From: Gemmatimonas sp.
Lineage (GTDB): Bacteria > Gemmatimonadota > Gemmatimonadetes > Gemmatimonadales > Gemmatimonadaceae
Direction: 5' to 3'
DNA length: 64,000 nt
NCBI GenBank assembly: GCA_011390935.1
Contig: JAABRL010000013.1
Span: 1 to 64,000 of the forward strand
This document shows positions 35,228-44,299 of this stretch, in pieces (position 1 is the stretch's first letter; every line of letters begins with the position of its first letter). The notes under the pieces were generated by a model. It searched no databases. It had not been told where the DNA came from and worked only from the letters and a program-made list of their open reading frames with translations. Made by a program: the position numbers and the translations under genes.

Positions 35228-36241
35228 TCACCCGCGCCAGCGCTTGCGTTCGCCGCGCGCATCAATGTGGACGTACGGAGTGGGCCACCGTGGACTGGAG
35301 TATACCCCGAGCCCGCCGGCCAGTTCAGGGTTCAGCTGCTCGATCCACTCCACCGCGCGTTCCACCTGATACGCGTCGAAGATGGTGAAGCGCCCGTCCC
35401 CGTCCGCATCGATCGCCACATCGGCGGCATCGCCGTACATGTGGCGCGAATCGCGCGCTGATCCCTCGACCCCCGCGTTGTGCAGCGGCGTCCGAAACCC
35501 GCTGTGCACACGCACGTCGAACACGATCTGCTCGTCGCCGCGCCGCCGCGCCAACTCACGCAGTACGAGCTCGATCTTGTCCACCACTCGCGGATCGACG
35601 GCGACATACCGCGGCCAGCGTGTCTGCGCATCGTGCGTCAGGAAATCGGAGACGCGCAGATGGGTGGAGAGCATGAGGTCGGCATCCTCGGCGTGCACCT
35701 CGATGAAACCGGGGGGACGCTCGAAGCGCTCGCGGTCCGGCGACCATTCGGCCGGATACTGCCCGATGCGATAGCCGTTGAGCATGCCCCCGAGCTTGCG
35801 CTCGAAGGGCACCAGGACGGCCACCTTGGGCTCGACGATGCGCTGCACCGTGCCGCCCCGTACCAGCTGGATTTCGTAGATGCCGGGGGTAAGCGGCGAG
35901 AGCAGCTGCAGGTTCGTGAGCGGACGCGCGACATCGCCGCTTTCGTCGGTGCCCGCGCGCATGAACTGGTACGTGAAGCCCGCGGCATCGCCCGTGATGT
36001 CGAGCGGAAAGGTGATGGCCTCGCCTGCCCGCACGAAGTGCATGCGCATCTCGCCACTGCGGCCGAACGCTTCCGGTGCACTCACCACGACCGGCACCCT
36101 GGGCGCGGCGGCCACCTCGACGGGAGCCGCCCGCATCGCGCCGGCCGGCTCATACCACCACAGACCGGCGATGGACGCCAGACCGGTGAGGCCGAGCAGC
36201 AGCCGACGATTCACCAACCCGCGACGACGCAGCCCGCTCAC
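35228..36241 (-). CDS. D,D-carboxypeptidase-like M15 family peptidase, membrane-anchored or secreted
   Basis: A 337-residue exported protein. The N-terminus has basic residues and a hydrophobic stretch (RRLLLGLTGLASIAGLWW). The C-terminal domain is of the Peptidase_M15_3/YcbK type. Zinc ligands are predicted as His and Asp in DSRHMYGDAADVAID (about residues 272-286) and His in PYVHIDARG (about 322-330); SGFRTPLHN (about 254-262) is the usual upstream motif. The middle, about residues 50-200, is an all-beta region resembling PKD or Ig-like domains. It probably trims peptidoglycan. The GTG start at 36241 is supported by AGGAG 7 nt upstream. It begins a three-gene unit. Confidence 0.85.
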   Translation of the reverse strand: MSGLRRRGLVNRRLLLGLTGLASIAGLWWYEPAGAMRAAPVEVAAAPRVPVVVSAPEAFGRSGEMRMHFVRAGEAITFPLDITGDAAGFTYQFMRAGTDESGDVARPLTNLQLLSPLTPGIYEIQLVRGGTVQRIVEPKVAVLVPFERKLGGMLNGYRIGQYPAEWSPDRERFERPPGFIEVHAEDADLMLSTHLRVSDFLTHDAQTRWPRYVAVDPRVVDKIELVLRELARRRGDEQIVFDVRVHSGFRTPLHNAGVEGSARDSRHMYGDAADVAIDADGDGRFTIFDAYQVERAVEWIEQLNPELAGGLGVYSSPRWPTPYVHIDARGERKRWRG

Positions 36242-36582
36242 CGGCTTCTCCTACGGCTCAACACACCGCGCGTGCACGAGGCAGGCACGCCGACGCGGAT
36301 CGCGTTGTCGGCGAACAGCGGGAGCACGCCGGAGAGGCGCACAACAGGATGCGAATGGGTCGCGCGCAAATGGGTCACAGGGATCGGGCACTCCGGGGAC
36401 AGGCACCGAGGACTCCGCGCGCATCGTGGCGCGGGCTGGTCCTTACGCATCTCAGACGATTCAGTGCCACCCAAGGGCATATTCGAAATCTAGCAGGATC
36501 CGGCCCCAGGCGATCTCCCGTGCTACCCCGCTCCCTACCAGCCGATCCGCGTCGGTGGTCACCGACGTGGCCGATGGGCTGA
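36242..36582. other. 341-bp intergenic region, no gene supported
   Basis: This gap separates the SH3-like protein gene from the M15 peptidase gene, both leftward. It contains the peptidase Shine-Dalgarno near 36249-36253 and a small 6-bp hairpin (GTCGGT/ACCGAC, 36551-36566) just after the SH3 gene stop. A comparatively AT-rich patch lies near 36478-36500. Short open frames on either strand show no coding character. Confidence 0.5.
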
Positions 36583-37731
36583 TCAGCGGCGCGTCAGCTC
36601 CAGCAGGTCGAGAATCGGGACGCCCGAGGGCTGGCTCCGGCCGGCGCGCACGCGGGCCGTGATGCTGATCTCGGCCAGAGGAGGGAGCGCCTGCGCGACC
36701 GCGACGAGGGAGTCGGGCACGGCCAGATACAGCACCGCGCGCTCGGTGCCGGGCCCGCGGGCGAGCAGGTAGCGCTCACCGGGCGCCAGACCCTGCCGCA
36801 GCGCGTCCGCCGTCTGGAATGCCAGCGCCTCCACCGACCAGCGCACGAGCCGGCCAACCGTGCCGATGGGGTTGGCGCGCAAATCGGCGGCCGTGAGTGA
36901 CCCAGCCGACCGCGCCCCCGCCGCCCCCAGGCTGCTGTCCGGCAGCCACCCTTCGACGCGCACCCGTACCCAACCGTTCTCGCGGGCCAGCGAGGTGACC
37001 GGCACCCCGCCCGGAATGTTTGCGAGTACGTCGCCCGCGGGGCCAGCGCGCAAGGTGCTCGGCACCACGGTTTCGAGCGTGGGGCCAAGGACCGCTGGCG
37101 CTGGTGCAGCGACGGGAGCAGCCGCGAGCGTCTCGCGCGCCGCTGCTTGCAGAGGGGCCTCCGTGGAGGCTGCCGGCGCCGACGGCGCCACCGGCCGAGC
37201 AGGCGCTGGCGCGGGTGCCGTTGCCGTTGCCGCCACGCGACGATCCCCTTGCAGGCGACTGGCATCTACCCAGAGCGAGCGTCGCACCGGCAGAAACGCC
37301 GCGCTCCGACCGGCGGGGAATGTGCCCCCAGCCCGCATCGGAAACACGTAGGCGCTCTGTCGCAGCTCCGCCACGGCGGCGCCGTTGGCACTCGCCGTGG
37401 CCCGTAACGTGGCACCGTTGGCCCCCCCCACCTCACCCCGGGTGCGATCGCCTGCGAGTCGCACCTCTCCTGCGGCCATGAATCCGTCAATCGTGATTCG
37501 CACGAAGGTGGACTGGACCAGCTCGGCCGCGCCCGTAATCGGCCGGCTGGACACGCCGATCACCTCTCCCCCCGGCGTGCTGCGCAGCGCCGTGCCAGCG
37601 CGCACGGTGACCCGATCCCCGCGACGGACCGCCTGCGCGTCTGCGACCGTGCTGACCAGCAGCAGCCCCACGAGCAGCGAGGCGAGGCACGACGTGCAGT
37701 GCCGTCGGGTGACAACGAAGTGGCGGGTCAT
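36583..37731 (-). CDS. Secreted protein with SH3-like region
   Basis: A 382-residue exported protein of no firmly recognised family. The signal peptide from the ATG at 37731 reads basic, then SCLASLLVGLLLVSTVADAQA. The mature N-terminal part (GDRVTVRAGTALRSTPGGEV) resembles a bacterial SH3 repeat, and a second SH3-like unit occurs at about residues 220-270 (STLRAGPAGDVLANIPGG, then ENGWVRVRVEGWLP). Between them lies an Ala/Pro-rich linker of about 60 residues. SH3-type repeats often bind the cell wall, consistent with neighbouring envelope genes. It is a single gene, divergent from gpmI. Confidence 0.7.
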   Translation of the reverse strand: MTRHFVVTRRHCTSCLASLLVGLLLVSTVADAQAVRRGDRVTVRAGTALRSTPGGEVIGVSSRPITGAAELVQSTFVRITIDGFMAAGEVRLAGDRTRGEVGGANGATLRATASANGAAVAELRQSAYVFPMRAGGTFPAGRSAAFLPVRRSLWVDASRLQGDRRVAATATAPAPAPARPVAPSAPAASTEAPLQAAARETLAAAPVAAPAPAVLGPTLETVVPSTLRAGPAGDVLANIPGGVPVTSLARENGWVRVRVEGWLPDSSLGAAGARSAGSLTAADLRANPIGTVGRLVRWSVEALAFQTADALRQGLAPGERYLLARGPGTERAVLYLAVPDSLVAVAQALPPLAEISITARVRAGRSQPSGVPILDLLELTRR

Positions 37732-37853
37732 GCGGTTTGGTTGGAGCGACTGTGCCGGACGGATACATTTCGCGCGCACGCCCGACTGGCCGAGCGCCAG
37801 CGGGCGTGTGCGCCTGACAGGCAAACGTATTCCATGACACGCACCGAGCAAGG

Positions 37854-39416
37854 ATGCCCGCAACCGTCACCCGTCCCGTCGCCCTGATCATCCTCGATGG
37901 GTGGGGCTACCGCGAGACCCGCGACGCCAACGCCGTCGCACTGGCCCACACCCCGGTCTGGGACGCGCTGTGGCAGACTCCCACGCGCACGTTGCTCACC
38001 GCCTCGGGGCCGTCGGTCGGATTGCCCGCTGGCCAGATGGGCAACTCCGAAGTGGGGCATCTCAACCTCGGCGCAGGACGCGTCGTGATGCAGGACCTGG
38101 TGCGCATCGGCAGCGCCATCGAGACCGGCGCCTTTTTCGAGAACGCCGCGCTGCGCACCGCGTGCACCATCGCCCGCGCACGCAACGGCACCGTGCACAT
38201 CGTCGCCCTGCTCGGCAATGGTGGCGTCCACGCACTCGACCAGCACGTGCTGGCGATGATCGAACTGTGCGTCCGTGAACAGGCGCCGCGGATTGTGGTG
38301 CATGCGCTGTTGGATGGCCGAGATACGCCACCCACGTCGGGGCTCGGATTTCTGCGCGACCTGCTCGGCGCGATCGAGGGACGCGCGCAGCTCGCTTCGT
38401 TGTCGGGACGGTACTTCGGCATGGACCGCGACACGCGCTGGGAACGCACGGGCGCCTGGTTCCGCTCGGCGGTGCACGGTGAGGGCGAACGCACGCACGA
38501 CCCGCTCGTGCTGCTCGAGACTGCCTACCACGCCGGCACGACCGACGAGTTCCTGCCGCCGCACGTGATCGTGGACGACGCGGGCGCTGCGGTGGGACCC
38601 ATGCGCGATGGCGATGTGGTGCTGTGCGCCAACTTTCGGTCGGATCGCATGCGCCAGTTCCTGCGCGCGCTGTCACAGCCCGCGTTCGATGCGTTCGAGA
38701 CGGGTGTCCGCCCCGACGTGCACGTGGTCACCATGACGCGTTACGATGAAGCGTTCGACTTCCCGGTGGCGTTTGCGCCCCAGTCGATGGCGAACCTCGT
38801 GGGTGAGGTGATCGCCGCCGCCGGCCTCACCCAGCTGCGCACGGCAGAGACCGAGAAGTATCCGCACGTCACGTTCTTCTTCAACGGCGGCGTGGATACG
38901 CCGTTTCCGGGCGAGGATCGCACCATGATTCCGAGCCCGAAGGTCGCGACGTACGACCTGCAACCCGAGATGAGCGCCGCGGCGGTGTGTGACGTGCTGT
39001 GCGACGCGCTCGCCACTCGCTCGCACGATTTCGTGCTGTGCAACTTCGCCAACGGCGACATGGTGGGGCACACCGGTTCCTTGCCGGCCGCGATTCGCGC
39101 CGTCGAGACACTCGACGCCTGTCTGGCGCGCGTGCTCGAGGCAGCGGCCGTGAGCGGTGCACGCCTGATCATCACGGCCGACCACGGCAACTGCGACATC
39201 ATGATCGATCCCGACAGCGGTGCCCCCCACACGGCGCACACCACCAACCCGGTGCCGCTGGTGCTGCGTGACCCCGAGGGTGAGTGGCTCCTGCGCGATG
39301 ACGGGGCGCTGTGCGACGTTGGCCCCACCGCGCTCGGCCTGCTCGGCGTTGCGCTTCCTCCTGAAATGACCGGACGCGATCTGCGCGTCGCTCCTCTCCC
39401 CGCGACCACCCCGTGA
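37854..39416 (+). CDS. gpmI: 2,3-bisphosphoglycerate-independent phosphoglycerate mutase
   Basis: Interconverts 3- and 2-phosphoglycerate in glycolysis. The 520-residue protein has the alkaline-phosphatase-superfamily layout: LIILDGWGYRE (first metal Asp), the phospho-Ser in GQMGNSEVGHLNLGAGR (about residue 63), HALLDGRDTPP, FRSDRMRQ, TEKYPHVTFFFNGG, FANGDMVGHTG and ITADHGNCD with the second metal ligands. The start ATG at 37854 overlaps an AAGG element and fits the family N-terminus. It opens a six-gene co-directional run. The gap to the divergent SH3 gene (122 bp) contains only a weak promoter candidate. Confidence 0.98.
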   Translation: MPATVTRPVALIILDGWGYRETRDANAVALAHTPVWDALWQTPTRTLLTASGPSVGLPAGQMGNSEVGHLNLGAGRVVMQDLVRIGSAIETGAFFENAALRTACTIARARNGTVHIVALLGNGGVHALDQHVLAMIELCVREQAPRIVVHALLDGRDTPPTSGLGFLRDLLGAIEGRAQLASLSGRYFGMDRDTRWERTGAWFRSAVHGEGERTHDPLVLLETAYHAGTTDEFLPPHVIVDDAGAAVGPMRDGDVVLCANFRSDRMRQFLRALSQPAFDAFETGVRPDVHVVTMTRYDEAFDFPVAFAPQSMANLVGEVIAAAGLTQLRTAETEKYPHVTFFFNGGVDTPFPGEDRTMIPSPKVATYDLQPEMSAAAVCDVLCDALATRSHDFVLCNFANGDMVGHTGSLPAAIRAVETLDACLARVLEAAAVSGARLIITADHGNCDIMIDPDSGAPHTAHTTNPVPLVLRDPEGEWLLRDDGALCDVGPTALGLLGVALPPEMTGRDLRVAPLPATTP

Positions 39417-40144
39417 TGCTGCTCCCTCGCCCGCTGCCCGCGGCGCGCTTTCGCGCCCTTTCGGCGGCGCTGCTTCTGGCTGCGCTGCTCCCGACCGATG
39501 CGCTGCGCGCGCAGCTTGTCGGCAACGACCCCGCGAGCAGCCCGTTTCGGGATCTCGAAAAGACGCAGCAGCTCACCTTCTCGCTCGGCTGGTTCGACGC
39601 GAAGACGGACGCTGCGAGGGTCGGGCCCAAGCCGGCCCCCTTCTTCTCGCTGCGCCACGACCTCAATCTTGGCGGACCCGCGTGGCTCACGACGCGCTAC
39701 AGCACCCTTCGTAGCGAGCGCCGCGTGATCGATCCTGGGTTGCCGGCGATGGATCGTGATCAGGGAATGCAGTCCGTCACGCACCATGTGGCCGATGTGG
39801 GGCTCACGCTGGCGCTCACAGGTCGCAAGACTTGGCACCACACCGTGCCGACCCTCGGGGCCGGCGTGGGCGTGACGTCGGATTTCGGCAACGTGGACAT
39901 CGGTGGCTACCGCTTTGGCACCAAGTTCGCGTTCACCTTCGGCCCTGGCCTGCGCATCGTGCTGCCGCGCGGTTACTCGATGCGCGTCGATCTCACCAAC
40001 CACGTGTATCAGTTCCAGTATCCGAGCACGTTCTTCACCGCGGCGAGCGACAGCACGCGTGTGCTCGACGAGATCGGGCAGCGCTCAGGCTGGCAAAGCA
40101 ACTGGGGCCTCTCCACCGGCATGTCCATTCCGCTCTTCCGCTGA
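39416..40144 (+). CDS. Predicted outer-membrane beta-barrel protein
   Basis: A 242-residue exported protein. The signal peptide LSAALLLAALLPTDALRAQ is clear. The mature part alternates polar and hydrophobic residues, for example LTFSLGWFDAKTD, GPAWLTTRYSTLRS, VADVGLTLALTGR, TLGAGVGVTSDFG and FAFTFGPGLRIVLPRG, and ends GLSTGMSIPLFR with a terminal aromatic/Arg. This fits an eight-stranded barrel of the OmpA/OmpW size class. ATG 39416 shares its A with the gpmI stop; an overlapping GTG at 39413 is equally possible. Function unknown. Confidence 0.7.
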   Translation: MLLPRPLPAARFRALSAALLLAALLPTDALRAQLVGNDPASSPFRDLEKTQQLTFSLGWFDAKTDAARVGPKPAPFFSLRHDLNLGGPAWLTTRYSTLRSERRVIDPGLPAMDRDQGMQSVTHHVADVGLTLALTGRKTWHHTVPTLGAGVGVTSDFGNVDIGGYRFGTKFAFTFGPGLRIVLPRGYSMRVDLTNHVYQFQYPSTFFTAASDSTRVLDEIGQRSGWQSNWGLSTGMSIPLFR

Positions 40145-40159
40145 CCCCGGGTACCTGCC

Positions 40160-40591
40160 ATGGCGCGCCTCTCGCTCACACGCCGCGTGCACTTCTCCGC
40201 CGCGCATCGCTATCGCCGCCCCGAGTGGGATGACGCGCGCAATCTGGCCACGTTCGGCAAGTGCGCGCGGCCAAACTACCACGGGCATACGTACATCTGC
40301 GATGTGACCGTCTCGGGGCCGCTCGATGAGACCACCGGCTTCGTGGCGGATCTTGGCGTGCTTGACCTGGTGCTGCACGAGCAGGTGGTGGAGCGCCTCG
40401 ATCATGCGAACCTCAACCTCGACATCGCCGAGTTTGCGGAGGGGCTGCGCATTCCATCCAGTGAGGAGATTGCGCGGTGGATCGCGGAGCGTGTGAACGC
40501 CGGTCTGGCGCACACCACTGCGCGCGTCCGTCGCGTGCGCGTGGCCGAGGAGCCGAACCTGTGGGCGATCTGGGAGGAGGACGACGCATGA
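40160..40591 (+). CDS. queD: 6-carboxytetrahydropterin synthase family protein
   Basis: A 143-residue PTPS/QueD family enzyme, normally converting dihydroneopterin triphosphate to 6-carboxytetrahydropterin for queuosine (7-deazaguanine) synthesis. Zinc ligands are His in FSAAHRY (about 15) and the pair in HGHTY (about 42-44). The catalytic Cys precedes them in GKCARPNYHGH, with the His of LDHANLN and Glu in VAEEPNLWA completing the site. The length is slightly above E. coli QueD. No other queuosine gene is nearby. Its stop overlaps the dacB ATG by 4 nt, so it is embedded in a mixed operon. Confidence 0.93.
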   Translation: MARLSLTRRVHFSAAHRYRRPEWDDARNLATFGKCARPNYHGHTYICDVTVSGPLDETTGFVADLGVLDLVLHEQVVERLDHANLNLDIAEFAEGLRIPSSEEIARWIAERVNAGLAHTTARVRRVRVAEEPNLWAIWEEDDA

Positions 40592-42174
40592 CGCACGTCC
40601 GCCGTTCGATCACGAATGCGTTCGGCCTCACCGCCCTCATCGCGCTCGGGACCGCGTGCGCGGCCCGAGGCAGTGCGAGCCCGGAGATCCCGGTGCGCAT
40701 CGATCCGATCGCGATGCCGTTTCCCGAAATCGCCGTCCCCGCCGAGTCTCCCATGCCAGCCGTGCGTGCGGGGTTGGTGCGCCTGGTCGACTCGCTGACG
40801 CAGGACACCACCTTTCGCATGGCGCATTGGGGGATCCTGATCATGGACCCCGAGGTGGGTGACACGCTCGTCTCCCTGAACGCCGACAAGCTCTTCATGC
40901 CGGCGTCCAATCAGAAGTTGGTCACGGGCGCGAGCGCGCTCTCGCTGCTCGGCCCGGACTACACGTGGCGCACCCCCGTGCTGCTGCGCGGCACCACCCG
41001 GGGCGGCACGTTCCGCGGCGACGTCGTGCTGGTGGGCAGCGGTGATCCCTCGTGGAGTGAGGCGCTGCACAACGGCGACGCGTTCGCGGCGCTGCACCCC
41101 ATCGCCGACGCGCTGTCCGCGCGTGGCATTCGCCGCATCGTCGGTCGCATTGTGGCGGAAGGCGATGCCTTTCCCGATGCCGCGTACGGTTACGGCTGGG
41201 GCTGGGACGATTTCGATTTCGGATACTCGGCGGGCGTGGACGATCTGCAGTTCAACGAAGGCTTCTTTCGGGTGATCGTGCACCCGGGCGCACGCGTTGG
41301 CGCCACGGTCACTGCTCGCACATCCCCGATACCGACGTATCCGACGCTGCGCGTCTCGGCAACCACGCGCGAGCCCGGTGACACGATCACGGCACGCACC
41401 GCGCCGCTCGAGATCCTTTCTGATTCCGTGGCCAGCACGCTGCATGTGCGCGGCACTGTGCCACTCGGTGATAGTGTGATCATCACGCGCGCCTACCGCC
41501 ACAGCAACGATGCAGCACGCATGGCGCTGCGCACGCTGCTCGCCGAGCGCAAGATTCAGGTGACCGACGGCGCGGCCGCATCGGCCCGTGCCCGCGTGGA
41601 CACGCTCGTGATACTCACGTCTCCGCCGCTGCGCGACGTGCATACGCGCATGCAGAAGCCGTCGCAGAACCAGCTGGCCGAAGCCATCTTCAAGACGATT
41701 GGTCGCGAGATCACGGGTGTGGGAAGTGCCGACAGCGCGCGCGCCGCCATCGAGCGTCATCTGCTCACGTGGGGGATTGGCGCCGGCGAGGTGGCGATTC
41801 GTGATGGCAGTGGCCTTTCGCGCCACGACTATCTCACGCCGCGTGCCGTGGTGCGTCTGCTCACCGTCATGCAGCAGCAGCCCACGTTCGACCTGTTCTT
41901 TGCCGCGCTGCCGATTGCCGGTGTAGACGGCACGATCGGCTCACGCATGCGCGGCACGCCGGCCCAAGGGAATCTGCGCGCCAAGACGGGCACGCTCGAC
42001 AAGGCGCGTTCGCTGTCCGGCTACGTAGCGACCAGCGACGGGCATCAGCTCGTGTTCTCCATGCTGTGCAACAACTGGGCGGGTTCCGTACGCGACGTGG
42101 AGCGCGTGCAGGATGCGATCGGTGCGTACCTCGCCAGCGTCAAGATGTCCGACATGCGCTGGGCGATGCCGTAG
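40588..42174 (+). CDS. dacB: D-alanyl-D-alanine carboxypeptidase/endopeptidase (PBP4, S13)
   Basis: A 528-residue exported serine peptidase acting on peptidoglycan. The N-terminus has a signal-like segment (AFGLTALIALGTACAARG), perhaps a lipobox at Cys24 although the -3 residue is atypical. The active-site triads are S107-N-Q-K110 in FMPASNQKLVTG, SGL in RDGSGLSRHDYLTPR (about 412-426) and KTG in LRAKTGTLDKARSLSGY (about 470-486). The long insertion between motifs 1 and 2 (about 160-310) is characteristic of class C PBP4. The ATG at 40588 overlaps queD. It ends one base into the moeA start region. Confidence 0.94.
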   Translation: MTHVRRSITNAFGLTALIALGTACAARGSASPEIPVRIDPIAMPFPEIAVPAESPMPAVRAGLVRLVDSLTQDTTFRMAHWGILIMDPEVGDTLVSLNADKLFMPASNQKLVTGASALSLLGPDYTWRTPVLLRGTTRGGTFRGDVVLVGSGDPSWSEALHNGDAFAALHPIADALSARGIRRIVGRIVAEGDAFPDAAYGYGWGWDDFDFGYSAGVDDLQFNEGFFRVIVHPGARVGATVTARTSPIPTYPTLRVSATTREPGDTITARTAPLEILSDSVASTLHVRGTVPLGDSVIITRAYRHSNDAARMALRTLLAERKIQVTDGAAASARARVDTLVILTSPPLRDVHTRMQKPSQNQLAEAIFKTIGREITGVGSADSARAAIERHLLTWGIGAGEVAIRDGSGLSRHDYLTPRAVVRLLTVMQQQPTFDLFFAALPIAGVDGTIGSRMRGTPAQGNLRAKTGTLDKARSLSGYVATSDGHQLVFSMLCNNWAGSVRDVERVQDAIGAYLASVKMSDMRWAMP

Positions 42175-43454
42175 TGTCGTCTGTCGTGGAGGAGCGGCCT
42201 GCCCTCTCGGTGGTTGAAACGCGCGCCGCACTGCTGGCCCGCGCCCATGCGCTCCCATCCGAGCGGACGCGTCTGACGCACGCGCTCGGACTCGCGCTCG
42301 CCGACGACGTGCACGCCAGCGTGACGCTCCCGCCGTGGGACAACGCCGGCATGGACGGCTACGCAGTACAACGCGCTGACGTCCTGGGGGCCAGCACCGA
42401 ATCGCCACGCACGCTGCAGGTGCTCGGCACCATTCGCGCCGGCCACGCGGCTCGGCTCGTGATCACACCGGGGACGTGTGCACGTATCATGACCGGCGCG
42501 CCGGTTCCCGCCGGCGCCGATGCCGTCGTGCGCGTGGAAGACTCCGATCGCGGCGAGACAACGGTGCGCGTGTTCGCCGACCGTGACGTGCGCGCCGCGA
42601 CCGGCAACATTCGGCCGCGCGGCGAGGACATTCGCGACGGCGAGCGCGTGGCGGCGCGAGGCGACAGTATCTCCCCGGCGCTGCTTGGCGTGCTGGCCAG
42701 TGTCGGGGCAGCCGAGGTGCTCGCCCATCGCACGCCGCGCGTGGTGATCGCCTCGGGCGGCGATGAGCTGGTGACGGTGGACGAGATCGACGCGGTGCGC
42801 GCTGGTCGCGCGATCGTGTCGTCGAGCAGCTACGCGCTGCCGGCGCTGCTTCGGGCGACAGGCGCCGAGGTGCGGGTGCTGCCTACCCTGCCCGATGACC
42901 CGGAGCGCATGCGAGACGCGCTCGCACGGGCGCTCGAGCACGACTGCGACCTGCTGGTCACCACTGGCGGCGTGTCGATGGGATCGCACGATCATGTGCG
43001 CGATGTGATCACGCAGCTTGGCGGGCGCATCGATGTGCATCGCGTGCGCATGCGCCCTGGTGGTCCCATGAGCGCGGGGCATGTCTTGGGCACCCCATGG
43101 ATCGGCCTGCCAGGCAATCCGGTGAGCACACTCGTGACGGCAGAGCTGTTCGTACGGCCGGTGATTCGCGCCCTTGGCGGACATGGGCGGGTGCAGCCGA
43201 CGCCGGTCATGGTGCGACTCGCCGAAGACATGACCGCGCCGGCGGCGCTCACGTTCTACCTGCGCGTGTGCCTGGAGCGTGCGTCCGACGGCGTGCTCGA
43301 GGCGCGTCTGTCCGGTCGTCAGGGCTCCAATCTGCTCACGTCGATGGCGCGCGCAGATGCACTCGCCGAGATCGAGGGACCGACGGACCGCGTACCTGCC
43401 GGCACCATGGTACCCGCCGTGCTGCTCGATCACGCGCTGCGTGTGGGCGTGTGA
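42174..43454 (+). CDS. moeA: Molybdopterin molybdenumtransferase
   Basis: Inserts molybdate into adenylated molybdopterin. The 426-residue protein shows domain I/III motifs: WDNAGMDGYAVQRADV (about residues 58-73), GTCARIMTGAPVPAGADAVV (split, about 100-119) and RPRGEDIRDGE. The MoCF core has PRVVIASGGDEL, VSSSSYALPALLRATGAEV and TTGGVSMGSHDHVRDVI (about 262-278), and GLPGNPVSTLVTAELF. Two GTG codons (42174 and 42186) can serve as start; the first overlaps the dacB stop by one base. No other molybdenum cofactor gene is in the window, so this one stands apart from a moa locus. Confidence 0.94.
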   Translation: MSSVVEERPALSVVETRAALLARAHALPSERTRLTHALGLALADDVHASVTLPPWDNAGMDGYAVQRADVLGASTESPRTLQVLGTIRAGHAARLVITPGTCARIMTGAPVPAGADAVVRVEDSDRGETTVRVFADRDVRAATGNIRPRGEDIRDGERVAARGDSISPALLGVLASVGAAEVLAHRTPRVVIASGGDELVTVDEIDAVRAGRAIVSSSSYALPALLRATGAEVRVLPTLPDDPERMRDALARALEHDCDLLVTTGGVSMGSHDHVRDVITQLGGRIDVHRVRMRPGGPMSAGHVLGTPWIGLPGNPVSTLVTAELFVRPVIRALGGHGRVQPTPVMVRLAEDMTAPAALTFYLRVCLERASDGVLEARLSGRQGSNLLTSMARADALAEIEGPTDRVPAGTMVPAVLLDHALRVGV

Positions 43455-44257
43455 TGTCGCCCGCATCCGAGGCCATGCGCGTGCAGACGGCCGCGCTCGA
43501 ACAGACGCTGCAGCATCTCGACCTGATCACGTGCGCCGTCGAGGCGGGCGGTGCCAAGGTGGTGCTGCGCAAGCCGCGCAGCGCCGAGTCGCTGATCTGC
43601 GAGGAAGACTTCGAAGGCGACGAGCGCCTGCCCTACTGGGCCGATGTGTGGCCGTCGGCACGGGCGCTGGCCGGCGTACTGCGCGGCTTCGATGGCGCGG
43701 GACAGCGCATGCTCGAACTGGGCTGTGGAGTGGGGCTGGTCTCGGTCACGGGATTGCGCGCGGGGTATTCGGTCATGGCCACCGACTACTACCACGATGC
43801 GATGGGGGTCACGCGCCTGAACGCCATGCGGCTCGCGGGTGACGGTGATGCGCGACTCGACACGCGTCATGTGGACTGGCGCGCCCTGCCCGATGATCTC
43901 GGTCGCTTCGATCTCGTGTGCGCGTCCGATGTGTTGTACGAACCGACGTATGCGGAGCTGGTGTCAGAGGTGATCACGAAAACGTTGTCGCCAACCGGCA
44001 CGGCGTGCATCGCAGATCCGGGGCGCGCGGGACTGGCACCGTTTCGGGAGTGCATGACGGCCCGAGGACTGCGTGAAGTGGAGGCGCTGACCGTGCTGGT
44101 GCAGCCGGACGATGCCTCAGGCGGTCTGGTGCAGAAGGCGCGCCCGGGAGGCGCCGGCATGACACCGGGCGCCGTGGGGCTGCCGTCCGCACACAAGGTG
44201 ATGGTGTACCGGTATCGCTGGGCGGCGAGCGGCGCGTCAGCGCACGCGTTCGACTAG
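43454..44257 (+). CDS. Class I SAM-dependent methyltransferase (METTL/NNT1-like)
   Basis: A 267-residue methyltransferase. Motif I is MLELGCGVGLVSVTGL (about residues 86-101), and post-I is VMATDYYHDAM. Motif II is FDLVCASDVLYEPTY (about 150-164). The N-terminal YWADVWPSARALAG (about 61-74), with a W-P-S motif, is typical of the lysine-methyltransferase-like METTL21/Methyltransf_16 group. The substrate is therefore more likely a protein side chain than a small molecule, but that is inference. The ATG shares its A with the moeA stop (TGATG). Last gene of the gpmI run, convergent with the acetyltransferase. Confidence 0.85.
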   Translation: MSPASEAMRVQTAALEQTLQHLDLITCAVEAGGAKVVLRKPRSAESLICEEDFEGDERLPYWADVWPSARALAGVLRGFDGAGQRMLELGCGVGLVSVTGLRAGYSVMATDYYHDAMGVTRLNAMRLAGDGDARLDTRHVDWRALPDDLGRFDLVCASDVLYEPTYAELVSEVITKTLSPTGTACIADPGRAGLAPFRECMTARGLREVEALTVLVQPDDASGGLVQKARPGGAGMTPGAVGLPSAHKVMVYRYRWAASGASAHAFD

Positions 44258-44299
44258 CGACGGACGCGCGCCGCGATCACGCGCTACACAGGCGGTCGA

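Noticed and set aside
36242-36582. Short open frames in the 341-bp gap as possible small genes.
   Set aside because: No ribosome binding site, no compositional periodicity visible and frames overlap on both strands; treated as non-coding.
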